In this document: one piece after another, positions 49,111 to 58,391 of the stretch
Position numbering within the stretch: position 1 is the stretch's first letter
Layout of the letters: every line of letters begins with the position of its first letter
Assembly: GCF_003309065.1 (NCBI RefSeq)
Contig: NZ_POAF01000002.1
Span: 558,001 to 622,000, forward strand
DNA: 64,000 nt
Direction: 5' to 3'
Source: Glutamicibacter soli
Lineage (GTDB): Bacteria > Actinomycetota > Actinomycetes > Actinomycetales > Micrococcaceae
Translations under genes and position numbers: made by a program
Notes under the pieces: generated by a model
Told to the model about the DNA's origin: nothing
Databases searched by the model: none
The model's input: only the letters and a program-made list of their open reading frames with translations

Positions 49111-50670
49111 CTAGATGGTCTTGCGCAGCGGGACTTCCTTGATGAACAGGATGCAGATGAAGGCGATGGCCGCGACCGCTGCCGAGACCAGGAAGACCAG
49201 TCCCGTGGCTTCCCCGTAGGCGGATTCGACCACGCCGCGCACTGCCGGCGGCATGCCCGACAGGTTCAGCGAGTCCCCGGAACCGCCCTTCGAGGTGTCA
49301 ACGCCCAGCTTCGCCAGGCCCTCGGAGACCAGGGAGGCCACCTGGGTGGCGAGCATCGCGCCGAGGAACGCGACGCCGGCGGAACCGCCCACGGAACGGA
49401 AGAACGCCACCGAGGAGCTGGCCGCGCCGATGTCGGTGACCTTCACGGTGTTCTGCACCGCGAGCACCAGGTTCTGCAGCATGAAGCCCATGCCCACGCC
49501 GTTCAGGAACATGCCGATGGCCAGGATCCAGTACTCGGTGCCGTGGTGCATGCAGCCCAGCAGGCCCAGCCCGGCCACGTTCAGCAGCGAGCCGATGACC
49601 AGGTAGATTTTCCAGCGTCCGAAGCGGGTGATCATCTGGCCGGAGAATACGGAGCCGCAGTAGTTCCCCGCGATCATCGGCAGCGTCATCAACCCGGCCG
49701 CGGTGGGTGTGGCTTCCCGGGCGATCTGGAAGTACTGCCCGATGAACGCCCCGCTGCCGAACATGCCCACGCCGATCGCCACGGAGGCGATGATCGCCAG
49801 CGAGGTGGTGCGGGTGGTGATGATCTTCAGCGGAATGATCGGTTCCACGACGCGCGATTCGACCAGCAGCAGGGCCGCGGTGAGCACCGCGACGCCGCCG
49901 AGCATGGTGTAGGTCTGCCAGGAGTTGAAGGCGAAGAACTCGTCCTTGCCCACATAGGACACCCAGATCAGCAGCGTGGAGACCGCCAACGTCAGCAGCA
50001 GCGCCCCGCCCCAGTCGATGCGCACCTTGCGCTTCTGGTGGCTCAGGTGGAGGGTTTTCTGGATCAGGATCATGGACAGCACGCTGATCGGGATGCCGAA
50101 GAAGAAGCACCAGCGCCAGCCCAGTGGCGAGTCGACGATGAATCCTCCCAGCAGCGGGCCGGCCGCGGTGGACACCGCCATGACGGCGCCGAAGTACCCG
50201 GAGTAGCGTCCGCGTTCGCGCGGGGCGATGACCGTGCCGATCACCGCCATGCCCATGGCCGTCAGCCCTCCCATGCCGATCCCCTGGATCACGCGGGCGG
50301 CCAGCAGCACCGGAATGGACCAGGCCATGCCCGCCAGGAAGGATCCGAGGATGAAGACCAGGATGCCCGCCTGCAGCATCTTCTTCTTGTTGAACAGGTC
50401 CGCCATCTTCCCCCAGATCGGGGTGGTGGCGGCGTTGGCCAGCAAGGTGGTGGACAAAACCCAGTTGAAGTCGGTCTGCGATCCGCCGAGCTTGTCCATG
50501 ATGGTGGGCAGCGCGATGGCGACGATGGTGGCGGCGAGCATCGCCGCAAAGAACGAGGCCAGCACGCCGGCGATGGAGCGCAGCACCTCGCGCTGGGTCA
50601 TCTGCGGGGTGTCGGCGGCCGCCTCGGCCAGGTCGGTCGGGCCCGCGGCCCGCGGAGTCCGGTTAGCCAT
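49111..50670 (-). CDS. DHA2-family multidrug MFS exporter (EmrB/QacA type)
   Basis: A 519-residue, 14-helix drug/proton antiporter. ALPTIMDKLGGSQTDFNWVL and WGKMADLFNKKKML (motif A) at the N-terminus, VIQGIGMGGLTAMGM, GYFGAVMAVSTAAGPLLGGF (motif C of drug exporters) and the 14-helix length place it in DHA2. The start is ATG 50670 (MANRTPRAAGP), overlapping the end of the MarR gene by 8 nt; the longer frame to 50715 is not needed. A large loop near residues 460-480 (DTSKGGSGDSLNLSG) precedes the last helix. The MarR gene upstream probably regulates it. Confidence 0.93.
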   Translation of the reverse strand: MANRTPRAAGPTDLAEAAADTPQMTQREVLRSIAGVLASFFAAMLAATIVAIALPTIMDKLGGSQTDFNWVLSTTLLANAATTPIWGKMADLFNKKKMLQAGILVFILGSFLAGMAWSIPVLLAARVIQGIGMGGLTAMGMAVIGTVIAPRERGRYSGYFGAVMAVSTAAGPLLGGFIVDSPLGWRWCFFFGIPISVLSMILIQKTLHLSHQKRKVRIDWGGALLLTLAVSTLLIWVSYVGKDEFFAFNSWQTYTMLGGVAVLTAALLLVESRVVEPIIPLKIITTRTTSLAIIASVAIGVGMFGSGAFIGQYFQIAREATPTAAGLMTLPMIAGNYCGSVFSGQMITRFGRWKIYLVIGSLLNVAGLGLLGCMHHGTEYWILAIGMFLNGVGMGFMLQNLVLAVQNTVKVTDIGAASSSVAFFRSVGGSAGVAFLGAMLATQVASLVSEGLAKLGVDTSKGGSGDSLNLSGMPPAVRGVVESAYGEATGLVFLVSAAVAAIAFICILFIKEVPLRKTI

Positions 50671-51169
50671 CCGAGCCGCTTCGCGGTTCTTCGGCCTGCA
50701 GCTCGCGGTGTTCATGGATGCCCTGGATCATCGAGTTGTTCAGTTCGCCCAGCGCGTCGGCGATCAAGGTCAGGCGGTCGTTGTCCCAGTCGGGCAGCAG
50801 CGGGCGCAGACGTTCGATGCGCAGCTGGGCCCGGGCTTCGAGCCGGTCGCTGCCGGCTTCGGTCACCCACAGGACCTGGCGGCGTGCGTCCAGGTCGCTG
50901 GGCCGCTTGTCCAGCAGTCCCGCCTGCTCCAGTTCGGCCAGATGCCGGCTCATCGCCGCCGTGCCGATGCCCAGATGGCTGGCGAGGTCGGCCGCGTGCG
51001 TGGGCTGGCGCATGTCCAGGGTCTTGAGCACATGGTGCGAAGCGTTGGAGACTTCGGGATCGGTCTGGTCCAGGTGCGAGAAGGAACGCAGCAGCCGCGA
51101 GGTCCGCGCCAGCTCGTCCAGCAGGCGTCCGAGCAGCTCGGTCGGAGCCTTGTTCACTGGCCACTGCAC
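50663..51169 (-). CDS. MarR family repressor
   Basis: A 168-residue winged-helix regulator. ASHHVLKTLDMRQPTHAADL, SHLGIGTAAMSRHLAELEQA and LLDKRPSDLDARRQVLWVTE form the MarR DNA-binding core. I use GTG 51169 (AGG 9 nt upstream) because the GTG at 51202 would lie before the likely transcription start, which falls in the palindrome 51204-51225; GTG 51157 is also possible. It overlaps the exporter gene by 8 nt, so both are co-transcribed and probably respond to the exported compound. Confidence 0.9.
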   Translation of the reverse strand: MQWPVNKAPTELLGRLLDELARTSRLLRSFSHLDQTDPEVSNASHHVLKTLDMRQPTHAADLASHLGIGTAAMSRHLAELEQAGLLDKRPSDLDARRQVLWVTEAGSDRLEARAQLRIERLRPLLPDWDNDRLTLIADALGELNNSMIQGIHEHRELQAEEPRSGSDG

Positions 51170-51203
51170 AATATATCGCCTGCCTATCTTCGGGGGTTCC
51201 ACT

Positions 51204-51225
51204 CAACTCTAAGTTTAGATAGTTG
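51204..51225. promoter_or_regulatory. MarR operator/promoter
   Basis: CAACT (51204-51208) and AGTTG (51221-51225) flank the inner palindrome CTAA-GT-TTAG (51209-51218). The minus-strand TAAACT inside it and an upstream TTGACC form a plausible promoter. Typical place for an autoregulated MarR site. Confidence 0.6.
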
Positions 51226-51270
51226 CCTTGGTCAACGTTTTCTGGGTCTCACTCCCGATAGGCTGGAGTC

Positions 51271-52140
51271 GTGATTGATCTTTCCGAAGCGCACCTGGAA
51301 TCCTCCGCCGAAACCCTGAGAAGCGCCGCGCTGGCCGCCGGGAGGCAGGCCGCCGAGCTGCTGCGCGGCGCCTTCCGCGGCGGCGTGCGGGTGGAGGAGA
51401 AAACCAACACCCACGACATGGTCACCGCGATCGACCGGCAGAGCCAGGAACTGATCACCCGTTCGCTGCGTGCAGCGGTTCCAGGTTCCTGGGTGCTGGG
51501 CGAGGAACAGGTCGAGACGGAAGCCGGCACCGCCGCGCCGGGCGCCGTGCAGTGGATCGTGGATCCGATCGACGGCACCAGCAACTTCGTGCACGGCATT
51601 GCCTTCTTCTGCGTGTCCATCGCGGCGGCTGTCGACGACCGGCTGGTCGCCGCGGCGATCATCGACCCGGTCTCCGGGGACGAATTCAGCGCCGATCTGT
51701 CCCACGCCTACCTCAACGGGCAGGTCCTGAGCCCGGCCGCGCGTCCGGAGCAGGCGCGCGCGAACCTGATGACCGACTACCCCGGCGCCGAATCTCTTCA
51801 GGCCGACGGCCCGCTGGCCCTGGAGCTGCTGGGCGGGTGGATCCGTGATTTCGCGACGGTACGCCGCAAGGTGTCCGCCGCGCTGGCGCTGGCGCATGTG
51901 GCCGCCGGATGGAGCGATGCGACCATCGGGTTCGACACCAAGGTGTGGGACGTAGCCGCCGGCGCGCATCTGGTGCGCATGGCCGGCGGCAGCTACCGGG
52001 GGCTGGGCTATGGATCCGAGCCGGCGGCGGACCACCTGTGCCCGGGATTCATCGCCCAGGGGCCGGGCGCCGACTACCCCTCGCTGTCCCGGGCGGCCGA
52101 GCGGATGCATGCACTGCGCACCACCGGGTCCGCGATGTAA
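51271..52140 (+). CDS. Inositol monophosphatase family protein
   Basis: A 289-residue Mg2+-dependent phosphatase. WVLGEEQ (metal Glu), WIVDPIDGTSNFVHG (the DPIDGT metal-binding motif) and KVWDVAAGAHLVRMAGG (the last metal Asp) are the three family signatures, in the right order. Substrates of actinobacterial members include inositol-1-phosphate, histidinol phosphate and others, so no exact reaction is assigned. The start is GTG 51271. Divergent from the MarR gene. Confidence 0.92.
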   Translation: MIDLSEAHLESSAETLRSAALAAGRQAAELLRGAFRGGVRVEEKTNTHDMVTAIDRQSQELITRSLRAAVPGSWVLGEEQVETEAGTAAPGAVQWIVDPIDGTSNFVHGIAFFCVSIAAAVDDRLVAAAIIDPVSGDEFSADLSHAYLNGQVLSPAARPEQARANLMTDYPGAESLQADGPLALELLGGWIRDFATVRRKVSAALALAHVAAGWSDATIGFDTKVWDVAAGAHLVRMAGGSYRGLGYGSEPAADHLCPGFIAQGPGADYPSLSRAAERMHALRTTGSAM

Positions 52141-52207
52141 TCTGACAACTCCAAAGATCTTTCGCAAACCCCTCGGAATTCGAGATTCCCGGTCGTACGA
52201 TACGAGT

Positions 52208-52426
52208 ATGGAACCACTATTCCACCGGAACGCACACTCCGCCGTGCGTCATCACGGGGGCGGAGGGTTGATCCTGGGAGGGATCGGAGTGATGATTCTC
52301 TTCGGTGCTTTCGCAGTGATGTTGGCATCCCAGAGTCACACGCAGGACTGGGTGCCGCTGCTCATTGGCGTCAGCCTGGGCTTCTCAACGATGATGTTCG
52401 GCATCGTCTACCATTTCACGCACTGA
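52208..52426 (+). CDS. Small two-helix membrane protein
   Basis: A 72-residue protein of unknown function. A His-rich N-terminus (FHRNAHSAVRHHGGGG) is followed by two hydrophobic helices (about 20-41 and 48-70) with a short QSHTQDW loop. TACGAT ends 6 nt before the ATG with no ribosome site, suggesting a leaderless mRNA. A bidirectional terminator follows. The larger frame starting at 52010 overlaps the phosphatase gene and is rejected. Confidence 0.65.
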   Translation: MEPLFHRNAHSAVRHHGGGGLILGGIGVMILFGAFAVMLASQSHTQDWVPLLIGVSLGFSTMMFGIVYHFTH

Positions 52427-52458
52427 GCACCATACTGGGAACACCAATTACAGTGCAG

Positions 52459-52506
52459 AATGCGGCCAGGGGCGGCACCCGTACGGGTGCCGCCCCTGGC
52501 CGCATT
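52459..52506. terminator. 48-nt perfect palindrome, bidirectional terminator
   Basis: Arms of 24 nt (52459-52482 and 52483-52506) are exact inverted copies. AT base pairs close the stem and TTTC follows on the plus strand. It separates the small membrane protein gene from the TPP-enzyme operon. Confidence 0.9.
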
Positions 52507-52512
52507 TCGGCG

Positions 52513-54177
52513 CTAGAGGTGGGTCGGCGCGAACATCTTCAGCAGCGTCTTGACCACCACGACGTTCGGGCCCTGCGCCGCGAAGGATTCGCGCAGCGCC
52601 TGCCCGACATCCTGCGGCTGCACCTCGCGGGCCGGGACGCCGAAGGACTTCGCCAGCGCGACGAAGTCGGGGCGGGCCAGTTCCGTGGCGGTGGCCTTGC
52701 CGAAAGCCCCTTCCATGTATTCGCGCAGGATGCCGTAGCCGCCGTCGTCCACGATCAGCCAGGTCACCGGTGCCTCATGCTGCTTAGCGGTGGCCAGCTC
52801 CGCGATGGAGTACATGGCCGAGCCGTCGCCGCTGACCGCCAGCACCCGCTCGCCCAGGCCGATCGCCCCGCCGATGCCCGCCGGGAAGCCGAAGCCCAGG
52901 CCGCCGGCCCCCTGCGCCGAATGGAACTGCCCCTGCCGCGAATCCCAGCAGCTCCAGCCCCAGTAGGCGGAAATCGTCATGTCCCAGAAGGTCTGCATAT
53001 CCGCCGGAACCGCCTCGCGGATGTCCGCCATGAAACGGCGCTCCAGGCCCAGGTCCTGGGCATCCAGCCGGGCTTCGACCTTGGCCAGGGTGTCGGCCAC
53101 GACCTCTTGCGGGCTGCGCCCGCGCCACTCGGCGCGGGCGGCGAAGCCTTCCCGGCGCAGCTGCGCGTTCAGGAAGTCCAGCGCCGCCCCGGCGTCCGCG
53201 CGGATGCCCAGGGCCGGGGTGTTCGACTCCAGCACCCGCGGTTCCGCGTCGATCTGGATCAGCCGGCCGCGCGGGGCCAAGGTGAAGTAGTTGCTTGACA
53301 CCTCGCCTAGCGAGGAGCCGATGACCACCAGCACTTCCGCGTCCTCCAGGACCTCGGAGACGTAGCGGTCCTCCACCCAGGACTGCAGCGAAAGCTCGTG
53401 CTCCCAGGGGAAGGCGCCGTTGCCGCCGGGGGTGCACAGCACCGGAGCCTGCAGCGTCTGGGCCGCTTCGAGCAGCTGGGCCCGGGCCTTGGCGCGGCGC
53501 ACGCCGCCGCCTGCCACGATCACCGGGCGCTTGGCCTCGGACAGCCAGCGCACCGCCTCCTCGATGAGTTCCACGCGCGGCGGATGCTCGTAGGCCTCGG
53601 CCAGGGCGTCGCGCACCGGAGGCACCATGACCGGGGCCAGCAATACGTCCTGCGGCACCTCCACCCAGACCGGGCCCATGGGCACCGTGATAGCCCTGGC
53701 CCAGGCGTCCTGGATGGCCGAGGGGATGCCGGAGGCGTGGTGCACCGTCTGCTGGAACTTGGTGACGTTCGCGGCCGAGGCCTTCTGGTCGTCGAGCTGG
53801 TGCAGCATGCCCTTGCGGCGCGCGCCCAGTCCGTCCAGCGGGATCTGGCTGGCGATCACGACCATCGGCACGCCGGTGGCATAGGCCTCCTGCAAGCCGG
53901 CCAGCGAGGTCAGCGCGCCGGGACCGGTGGACAGGAACAGCACCCCGACCTCGTCGGTGGCCCGCGAATAGCCGTCGGCCGCGAAGGCGGAGTTGTTCTC
54001 CACGCGCGAGGAGACGAAGTGCAGCTCAGAGCGCGAGAGCGCGTCGAAAAGCCCCAGCGCGTGCTGCCCGGGGATGCCGAACACGGTTTTCGCGCCCAGC
54101 GCGGTGAGCGTCTCGATGACCAGGTCGCCGCCGTTGCGCTGCGCGGTGCCCTGTACGGTGTCCTGTACGGCGGTCAT
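52513..54177 (-). CDS. Thiamine pyrophosphate-dependent decarboxylase-like enzyme
   Basis: A 554-residue TPP enzyme of the acetolactate synthase/benzoylformate decarboxylase type. The cofactor-activating Glu60 ([16 protein letters not shown]), the phosphate motif GDGS (450-453) and the metal end VDDGGYG (476-482, usually NN) are present, and FAD-site residues of acetolactate synthase are not evident. It overlaps the ureohydrolase stop by ATGA (54174-54177). In Pseudomonas, AruI is a 2-ketoarginine decarboxylase of this class that leads to 4-guanidinobutyrate; with a ureohydrolase and an aminotransferase beside it, a similar job is plausible here. That assignment is inference. Confidence 0.85.
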   Translation of the reverse strand: MTAVQDTVQGTAQRNGGDLVIETLTALGAKTVFGIPGQHALGLFDALSRSELHFVSSRVENNSAFAADGYSRATDEVGVLFLSTGPGALTSLAGLQEAYATGVPMVVIASQIPLDGLGARRKGMLHQLDDQKASAANVTKFQQTVHHASGIPSAIQDAWARAITVPMGPVWVEVPQDVLLAPVMVPPVRDALAEAYEHPPRVELIEEAVRWLSEAKRPVIVAGGGVRRAKARAQLLEAAQTLQAPVLCTPGGNGAFPWEHELSLQSWVEDRYVSEVLEDAEVLVVIGSSLGEVSSNYFTLAPRGRLIQIDAEPRVLESNTPALGIRADAGAALDFLNAQLRREGFAARAEWRGRSPQEVVADTLAKVEARLDAQDLGLERRFMADIREAVPADMQTFWDMTISAYWGWSCWDSRQGQFHSAQGAGGLGFGFPAGIGGAIGLGERVLAVSGDGSAMYSIAELATAKQHEAPVTWLIVDDGGYGILREYMEGAFGKATATELARPDFVALAKSFGVPAREVQPQDVGQALRESFAAQGPNVVVVKTLLKMFAPTHL

Positions 54178-55163
54178 CGGGCGTTCACCCCGCCACGGCT
54201 GCGGAAGTCGCTGATCAGGGAGATCAAGTCGTAGGTGACATGGCTGGCGGCCACGCCGGTCATCTCGGCATGGTCGTAGGCCGGGCAGACCTCCACGATG
54301 TCCGCGCCGACGATGTTCAGCCCGCGCAGCCCGCGCAGGATCTCCAGCAGCTCGCGGCTGGTGATGCCGCCGGCTTCCGGGGTGCCGGTGCCCGGGGCGT
54401 GGGCAGGATCCAGCACATCGATGTCCACCGAGATGTACAGCGGGCGGTTGCCGATGCGCACCCGCAGCTTGTCAACGATCTCGCGCACGCCCTGGTAGTA
54501 GACATCCGAGCTGGTCACGATGCCGAAGCCGAAGCGCTTGTCGTCCTCCAGGTCCTTCTTGCCGTAGAGCGGGCCGCGGGTGCCGACGTGGCAGATGGCC
54601 TCGGTGTCCAGGATGCCTTCCTCCACCGCGCGGCGGAACGGGGTGCCGTGGGTGTATTCGGCGCCGAAGTAGGTGTCCCAGGTGTCAAGGTGCGCGTCGA
54701 AGTGCAGCATCGCCACCGGGGCGCCGGCGCGCTGGGCGGCCGCGCGCAGCAGCGGCAGCGCGATGGTGTGGTCGCCGCCCAGGGTCACCAGGGTGGAGCC
54801 GTCGGCGGTCAGTTCCAGCGCCTCGTGCTCGATGGTCTCGATGGCCTCGTGGATGTTGAACGGGTTCACCGCCATGTCCCCCGCGTCGGCGACCTGGCTC
54901 TGCGCGAACGGCGAGGTGTCGGTGGCCGGGTTGTAGGGGCGGATCAGGCGCGAGGATTCGCGCACGTGGTTGGCGCCGAAGCGGGCCCCTGGACGGTAGG
55001 AGACCCCGGTGTCGAAGGGGATGCCCACGATCTTGATGTCGGCCTGCTGCACCTGGTCCAGGCGGGGCAGGCGGGCGTAGGTGCCGGCACCCGCATAACG
55101 CGGAATCTGGGCCGCGTTGATGGGACCGAGGTTGCCGTTCTCTTCAATCCTGATTTCCTTCAT
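54174..55163 (-). CDS. Agmatinase-family ureohydrolase
   Basis: A 329-residue binuclear manganese hydrolase that releases urea from agmatine or a guanidino acid. The Mn ligands are His132 ([10 protein letters not shown]), Asp156/His158/Asp160 ([10 protein letters not shown]) and Asp247/Asp249 ([20 protein letters not shown]). The family includes agmatinase, guanidinobutyrase and guanidinopropionase; the neighbours (TPP enzyme, class III aminotransferase) favour guanidinobutyrate. ATG 55163 has GGAAGGA 7 nt upstream; the longer frame to 55199 is not needed. It leads a two-gene operon; palindromes at 55197-55228 lie upstream. Confidence 0.93.
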   Translation of the reverse strand: MKEIRIEENGNLGPINAAQIPRYAGAGTYARLPRLDQVQQADIKIVGIPFDTGVSYRPGARFGANHVRESSRLIRPYNPATDTSPFAQSQVADAGDMAVNPFNIHEAIETIEHEALELTADGSTLVTLGGDHTIALPLLRAAAQRAGAPVAMLHFDAHLDTWDTYFGAEYTHGTPFRRAVEEGILDTEAICHVGTRGPLYGKKDLEDDKRFGFGIVTSSDVYYQGVREIVDKLRVRIGNRPLYISVDIDVLDPAHAPGTGTPEAGGITSRELLEILRGLRGLNIVGADIVEVCPAYDHAEMTGVAASHVTYDLISLISDFRSRGGVNAR

Positions 55164-55196
55164 GGGAGCATCCTTCCGACAACCCGGACCAGTCCG

Positions 55197-55228
55197 CAAC
55201 TAGTTGTCTAATATGAAACTTCAGTTTC
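55197..55228. promoter_or_regulatory. Two palindromes upstream of the ureohydrolase gene
   Basis: CAACTAGTTG (55197-55206) and GAAACT-TC-AGTTTC (55215-55228) are perfect short palindromes 34-65 bp before the start codon, next to AT-rich TAGCATAAT on the minus strand. Candidate operators; the binding protein is unknown. Confidence 0.45.
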
Positions 55229-55317
55229 CTATTATGCTATTTTGCGATCTGCGCCACGTCAAGGCGCTGGCCGCCGCGAAACTCCGGAGTCCCCGAAACT
55301 TCCCGGCGCAACAAAAG

Positions 55318-55360
55318 GGACCGGCTCCGCCGTCCCGGTCAGGGGCGGCGGAGCCGGTCC
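55318..55360 (-). terminator. Terminator of the aminotransferase gene
   Basis: Perfect 15-bp repeat GGACCGGCTCCGCCG (55318-55332) and CGGCGGAGCCGGTCC (55346-55360), 13-nt loop; on the minus strand CTTTTGTTG follows. Confidence 0.9.
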
Positions 55361-55379
55361 GCAGGCCAGCGGCGGGCGG

Positions 55380-56735
55380 TTAGCCGGCCAGCTCGACGAT
55401 GTTCTGCGCAAGCACCTCAAGTCCGTCGCGCAGCAGCGCTTCGCCGATGACCAGCGGAGGCAGCAGGCGCAGCACGTTGCCGTGGGTGCCGCAGGTCAGG
55501 GTCAGCACACCCTGGGCGTGGCAGACCTTGGAAACGGCGGCGGCGAGCTCCGGACGCGGGGCCAAGGTGCCGCGGTCGGCGAACTCGACCGCCAGCATGG
55601 CGCCTCGGCCGCGGACCTGGGCCACCACAGCGGTGGATTCAAGCAGCGGCTCCAGCACTTCGCGGGCCACGCGCTCGATCAGTTGGGCGTTTTCCAGCAG
55701 ACCGCCGTCCTCGAACTGCTCGAAGACCGCCAGCGCGGCTTCGCAGGCCAGCGGGTTGCCGGCGTAGGTGCCGCCCAGGCCGCCGGCGTGCGGGGCGTTG
55801 AGCAGCTCGGTGCGCCCGGTGACCGCGGACAGCGGGACGCCGTTGGCCAGCGCCTTGGCGGTGAGGATCAGGTCGCCGGCCACACCTTCGTGCTCGGAGG
55901 CGAACAGCGTGCCGGTGCGGCCCATGCCAGCCTGGATCTCGTCGATGACCAGCACGATGCCGTACTTGTCGGCCAGCTGGCGCAGGCCCGGGATGAAGCC
56001 GGCCATCGGGACGATGAAGCCGCCCTCGCCCTGGATCGGCTCGATCACCATGGCGGCGAAGCTGCCCGGGTCGTTCTCGATGAGCGTTGCCTCCACGGAG
56101 GCCAGCGCCGCCTCGACGCCGCCCTCGACAGCGGGGCGCAGCGGGTTGGCCGACGCGGCGCGGATGACATGCTCCGGCATCGGGCCGAAGTTCAGCTTGT
56201 ACGGGTTGACCTTGGCGGTCATGCCCATGGTCAGCAGCGAGCGGCCATGGTAGGCCTCGTCGAAGACCAGGACGTTGGCGCGGCCGGTGGCGGCGCGGGC
56301 GATCTTGACAGCGTTTTCCACGGCTTCGGCGCCGGTGGAGAACAGTGCGGTGCGCTTGTCGAAGTCGCCCGGGGTGTTGCGGTTCAGCCAGTCGCAGACC
56401 TGGGTGAAGGACTCGTATTCGGTGACCATGAAGCAGGTGTGGGTGAAGGCTTCCAGCTGCTTGGCCACGCGCTGCGCCACCCGCCGGTTGGAGGCGCCCA
56501 GCGAGGTCACGGCGATGCCTGAGGCGAAGTCGATCAGGCGGTTGCCGTCGACGTCCTCGATGATGCCGCCGTCGGCGCGGGAGACGAAGACCGGCAGGGT
56601 GATGCCCAGGCCGCTGCTGACCTGCTGCACACGTTCCTCGTGTAGCTGGGTGGAGCGCGGTCCCGGAATGGCGGTGGCCAGGTAGCGGGTCTGGGTCAGC
56701 GTTTCGGCGTCGCGCGCCGCAAGAGTTTCGGTCAT
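55380..56735 (-). CDS. gabT: Class III aminotransferase, GABA transaminase-like
   Basis: A 451-residue PLP enzyme that would convert 4-aminobutyrate (or 5-aminovalerate) and 2-oxoglutarate to the semialdehyde and glutamate. LFSTGAEAVENAVKIARAAT is the phosphate site, VIDEIQAGMGRTG contains the PLP-binding Asp265 and Gln268, and LTAKALANGVP holds Lys294, the Schiff-base lysine. The motif set fits GabT rather than ornithine aminotransferase. The start is ATG 56735 directly after ATTGTTGGAT; the frame to 56771 is not needed. It is divergent from pucR2 and sits between it and the ureohydrolase-TPP operon on the same strand. Confidence 0.92.
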   Translation of the reverse strand: MTETLAARDAETLTQTRYLATAIPGPRSTQLHEERVQQVSSGLGITLPVFVSRADGGIIEDVDGNRLIDFASGIAVTSLGASNRRVAQRVAKQLEAFTHTCFMVTEYESFTQVCDWLNRNTPGDFDKRTALFSTGAEAVENAVKIARAATGRANVLVFDEAYHGRSLLTMGMTAKVNPYKLNFGPMPEHVIRAASANPLRPAVEGGVEAALASVEATLIENDPGSFAAMVIEPIQGEGGFIVPMAGFIPGLRQLADKYGIVLVIDEIQAGMGRTGTLFASEHEGVAGDLILTAKALANGVPLSAVTGRTELLNAPHAGGLGGTYAGNPLACEAALAVFEQFEDGGLLENAQLIERVAREVLEPLLESTAVVAQVRGRGAMLAVEFADRGTLAPRPELAAAVSKVCHAQGVLTLTCGTHGNVLRLLPPLVIGEALLRDGLEVLAQNIVELAG

Positions 56736-56737
56736 GC

Positions 56738-56815
56738 ATCCAACAATAGAAATCCATGTGACACGCGTCATTAGCTTTTATGTCCAACGAGCGGTAAATG
56801 ATTGGATAATTTACC
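56738..56815. promoter_or_regulatory. Bidirectional gabT/pucR2 control region
   Basis: ATTGTTGGAT lies on the minus strand (56747-56738) directly before gabT. GGTAAAT (56793-56799) and ATTTACC (56809-56815) are a perfect inverted repeat with 9-bp spacer that covers the pucR2 -10 box GGATAAT. The pucR2 ATG comes 6 nt after the -10 and has no ribosome site, so the mRNA is probably leaderless and autoregulated. Confidence 0.55.
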
Positions 56816-56816
56816 C

Positions 56817-58325
56817 ATGATCACCTTGCTGCAGTTGGGGTCAGAGCTCGGAAACGAGTTTTTCCCCGCCGATTCGACCACCTTCAGCGCCGCCCCGGTC
56901 ACCGGCGTGCACATTTCCGAGCTGGAGGATCCCACCACCTATCTGGAGGGCGGCGAACTGCTGCTGACCACCGGCATGCCCTTCGGCCATTCGGCCACCG
57001 CCTCGCTGGCCTACATGCAGCGGCTGAAGGACAAGGACGTCAAGGCGTTGGGCCTGGGTCTCGGCCCGTGGCTGGACACGGTTCCGCAGCACGTGATCGA
57101 CGCCTGCCGGCAGACCGGAGTGGAACTGGGCATCGTTCCGGACGGCGCGCCCTTCCAGAGCGTTTCGCGTGCCTATTGGCGGCTCTCGGCCAGGGACGAC
57201 ACGGTGAACCTGATGAGCTCCTTGGGTACCCAGACCGCGCTGGCGCGGGCCGCGATCCGTTCCGATGCCATCAACGCGGTGGTGCGCGGGCTGGCGCAGG
57301 CGCTGGGCGGCTGGGCCGCGTTCCTCCCTGACGACCCGCAGCCGGCCACCGTTTACCCCGCTTCCGCGCAGGGCTTCGTGCCCCTGCTGCGTCAGGAGTC
57401 GCAGCGTTTCCCGCGCACCGGCATGCCCTCGGCGTCCACCTTCGGCATCAACGGCCAGGCCGTGGTGCTGTATCCGATCCTGGCCGGGACCAGGATCCAC
57501 GGCTTCCTGGGGGTGGGCTCGGGACGCACGCTGACCAAGGCCGACCGGCAGATCATCATGACCGTGTGCATGCTGCTCTCGCTGCGCGCCCGCCAGCGTG
57601 AGCTGATGGTCAGCACGAATGCGGCCCTGGGCGGAGCCACCGCCAAGCTGCTGCTGCACGGGCAGCCTGAATCCGCCCGGCTGGTTGCCCAGGAGGCTGG
57701 CATGGACGAGTTGCCCTCCCGGGTCAGGGTCCTGGCGCTGTCCGTGGGCGACGAGGCCGAGGCCCGCTCCGCAATCCAGTCCCTCGGCGCGCTGCCGGCG
57801 AGCGCCGCGCTGCCTCCGGTGGCGGATGCCGCGGCACGCTGCCAGTTGCGCTTCACGGATGATGCGGTGCTCTACCTGCTGCTGGACGAAGCCCAGCTGG
57901 GCAAGGCCCCTGCCGCCCCGGCGCAGGAACCGGACGCCGGGGCCAGGGAGAGCGCACGGAGCCTGCGTGCGGTGCTCTCCGCCCCGCTCACGCTGGCCGA
58001 GCTGCCGGCGAATCTTCCGGCGCTGCGCCAGGCGCTGTCCGGCGCCCCGGCCGGGGAGCTGAGCGACGCCGGGGCGGACTTCGACGCCAGCGCGCAGACG
58101 TGGGTGGAGGCGCTGGCCGCCTACACCCGTGCCGACCTGCTGTCGGCCGTCACCCAGTACCTGCGCCACCGCGGGCATTGGGAGGACGCCTCGCGCGCGC
58201 TGGGCATCCACCGCAATTCGCTGCGCCACCGCATCACCGTGGCCGGGGACCTGCTGGGCATCGATCTGGATGACCCGGATATCTCGGCGTCGCTCTGGCT
58301 GGCGCTGCGCCGCAACCAAGGCTGA
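56817..58325 (+). CDS. PucR family transcriptional regulator (module 2)
   Basis: A 502-residue paralogue of the regulator at 44987-46531: both begin MITLLQLG and share the GVH-SELEDPT-YL-GGELLLTTGM stretch and the C-terminal HTH (RADLLSAVTQYLRHRGHWED, LGIHRNSLRHRITVAGDLLG). The middle region has diverged most (Ala/Pro-rich around residues 330-390). Neighbours are gabT (divergent) and an APC permease (convergent), so it should sense an amino acid or guanidino compound and control this cluster. ATG 56817 is preferred over the TTG at 56802, which lies in the -10 region. Confidence 0.93.
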   Translation: MITLLQLGSELGNEFFPADSTTFSAAPVTGVHISELEDPTTYLEGGELLLTTGMPFGHSATASLAYMQRLKDKDVKALGLGLGPWLDTVPQHVIDACRQTGVELGIVPDGAPFQSVSRAYWRLSARDDTVNLMSSLGTQTALARAAIRSDAINAVVRGLAQALGGWAAFLPDDPQPATVYPASAQGFVPLLRQESQRFPRTGMPSASTFGINGQAVVLYPILAGTRIHGFLGVGSGRTLTKADRQIIMTVCMLLSLRARQRELMVSTNAALGGATAKLLLHGQPESARLVAQEAGMDELPSRVRVLALSVGDEAEARSAIQSLGALPASAALPPVADAAARCQLRFTDDAVLYLLLDEAQLGKAPAAPAQEPDAGARESARSLRAVLSAPLTLAELPANLPALRQALSGAPAGELSDAGADFDASAQTWVEALAAYTRADLLSAVTQYLRHRGHWEDASRALGIHRNSLRHRITVAGDLLGIDLDDPDISASLWLALRRNQG

Positions 58326-58353
58326 GCCGGACCGGCAAGCCCTGCGGCGCGGC

Positions 58354-58381
58354 AAAGCCCCGACCTTCCGGTCGGGGCTTT
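58354..58381. terminator. Bidirectional terminator between pucR2 and the permease
   Basis: Perfect 12-bp repeat AAAGCCCCGACC (58354-58365) and GGTCGGGGCTTT (58370-58381) with loop TTCC; classic stable terminator for both strands. Confidence 0.93.
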
Positions 58382-58391
58382 CCTGTCGGTT

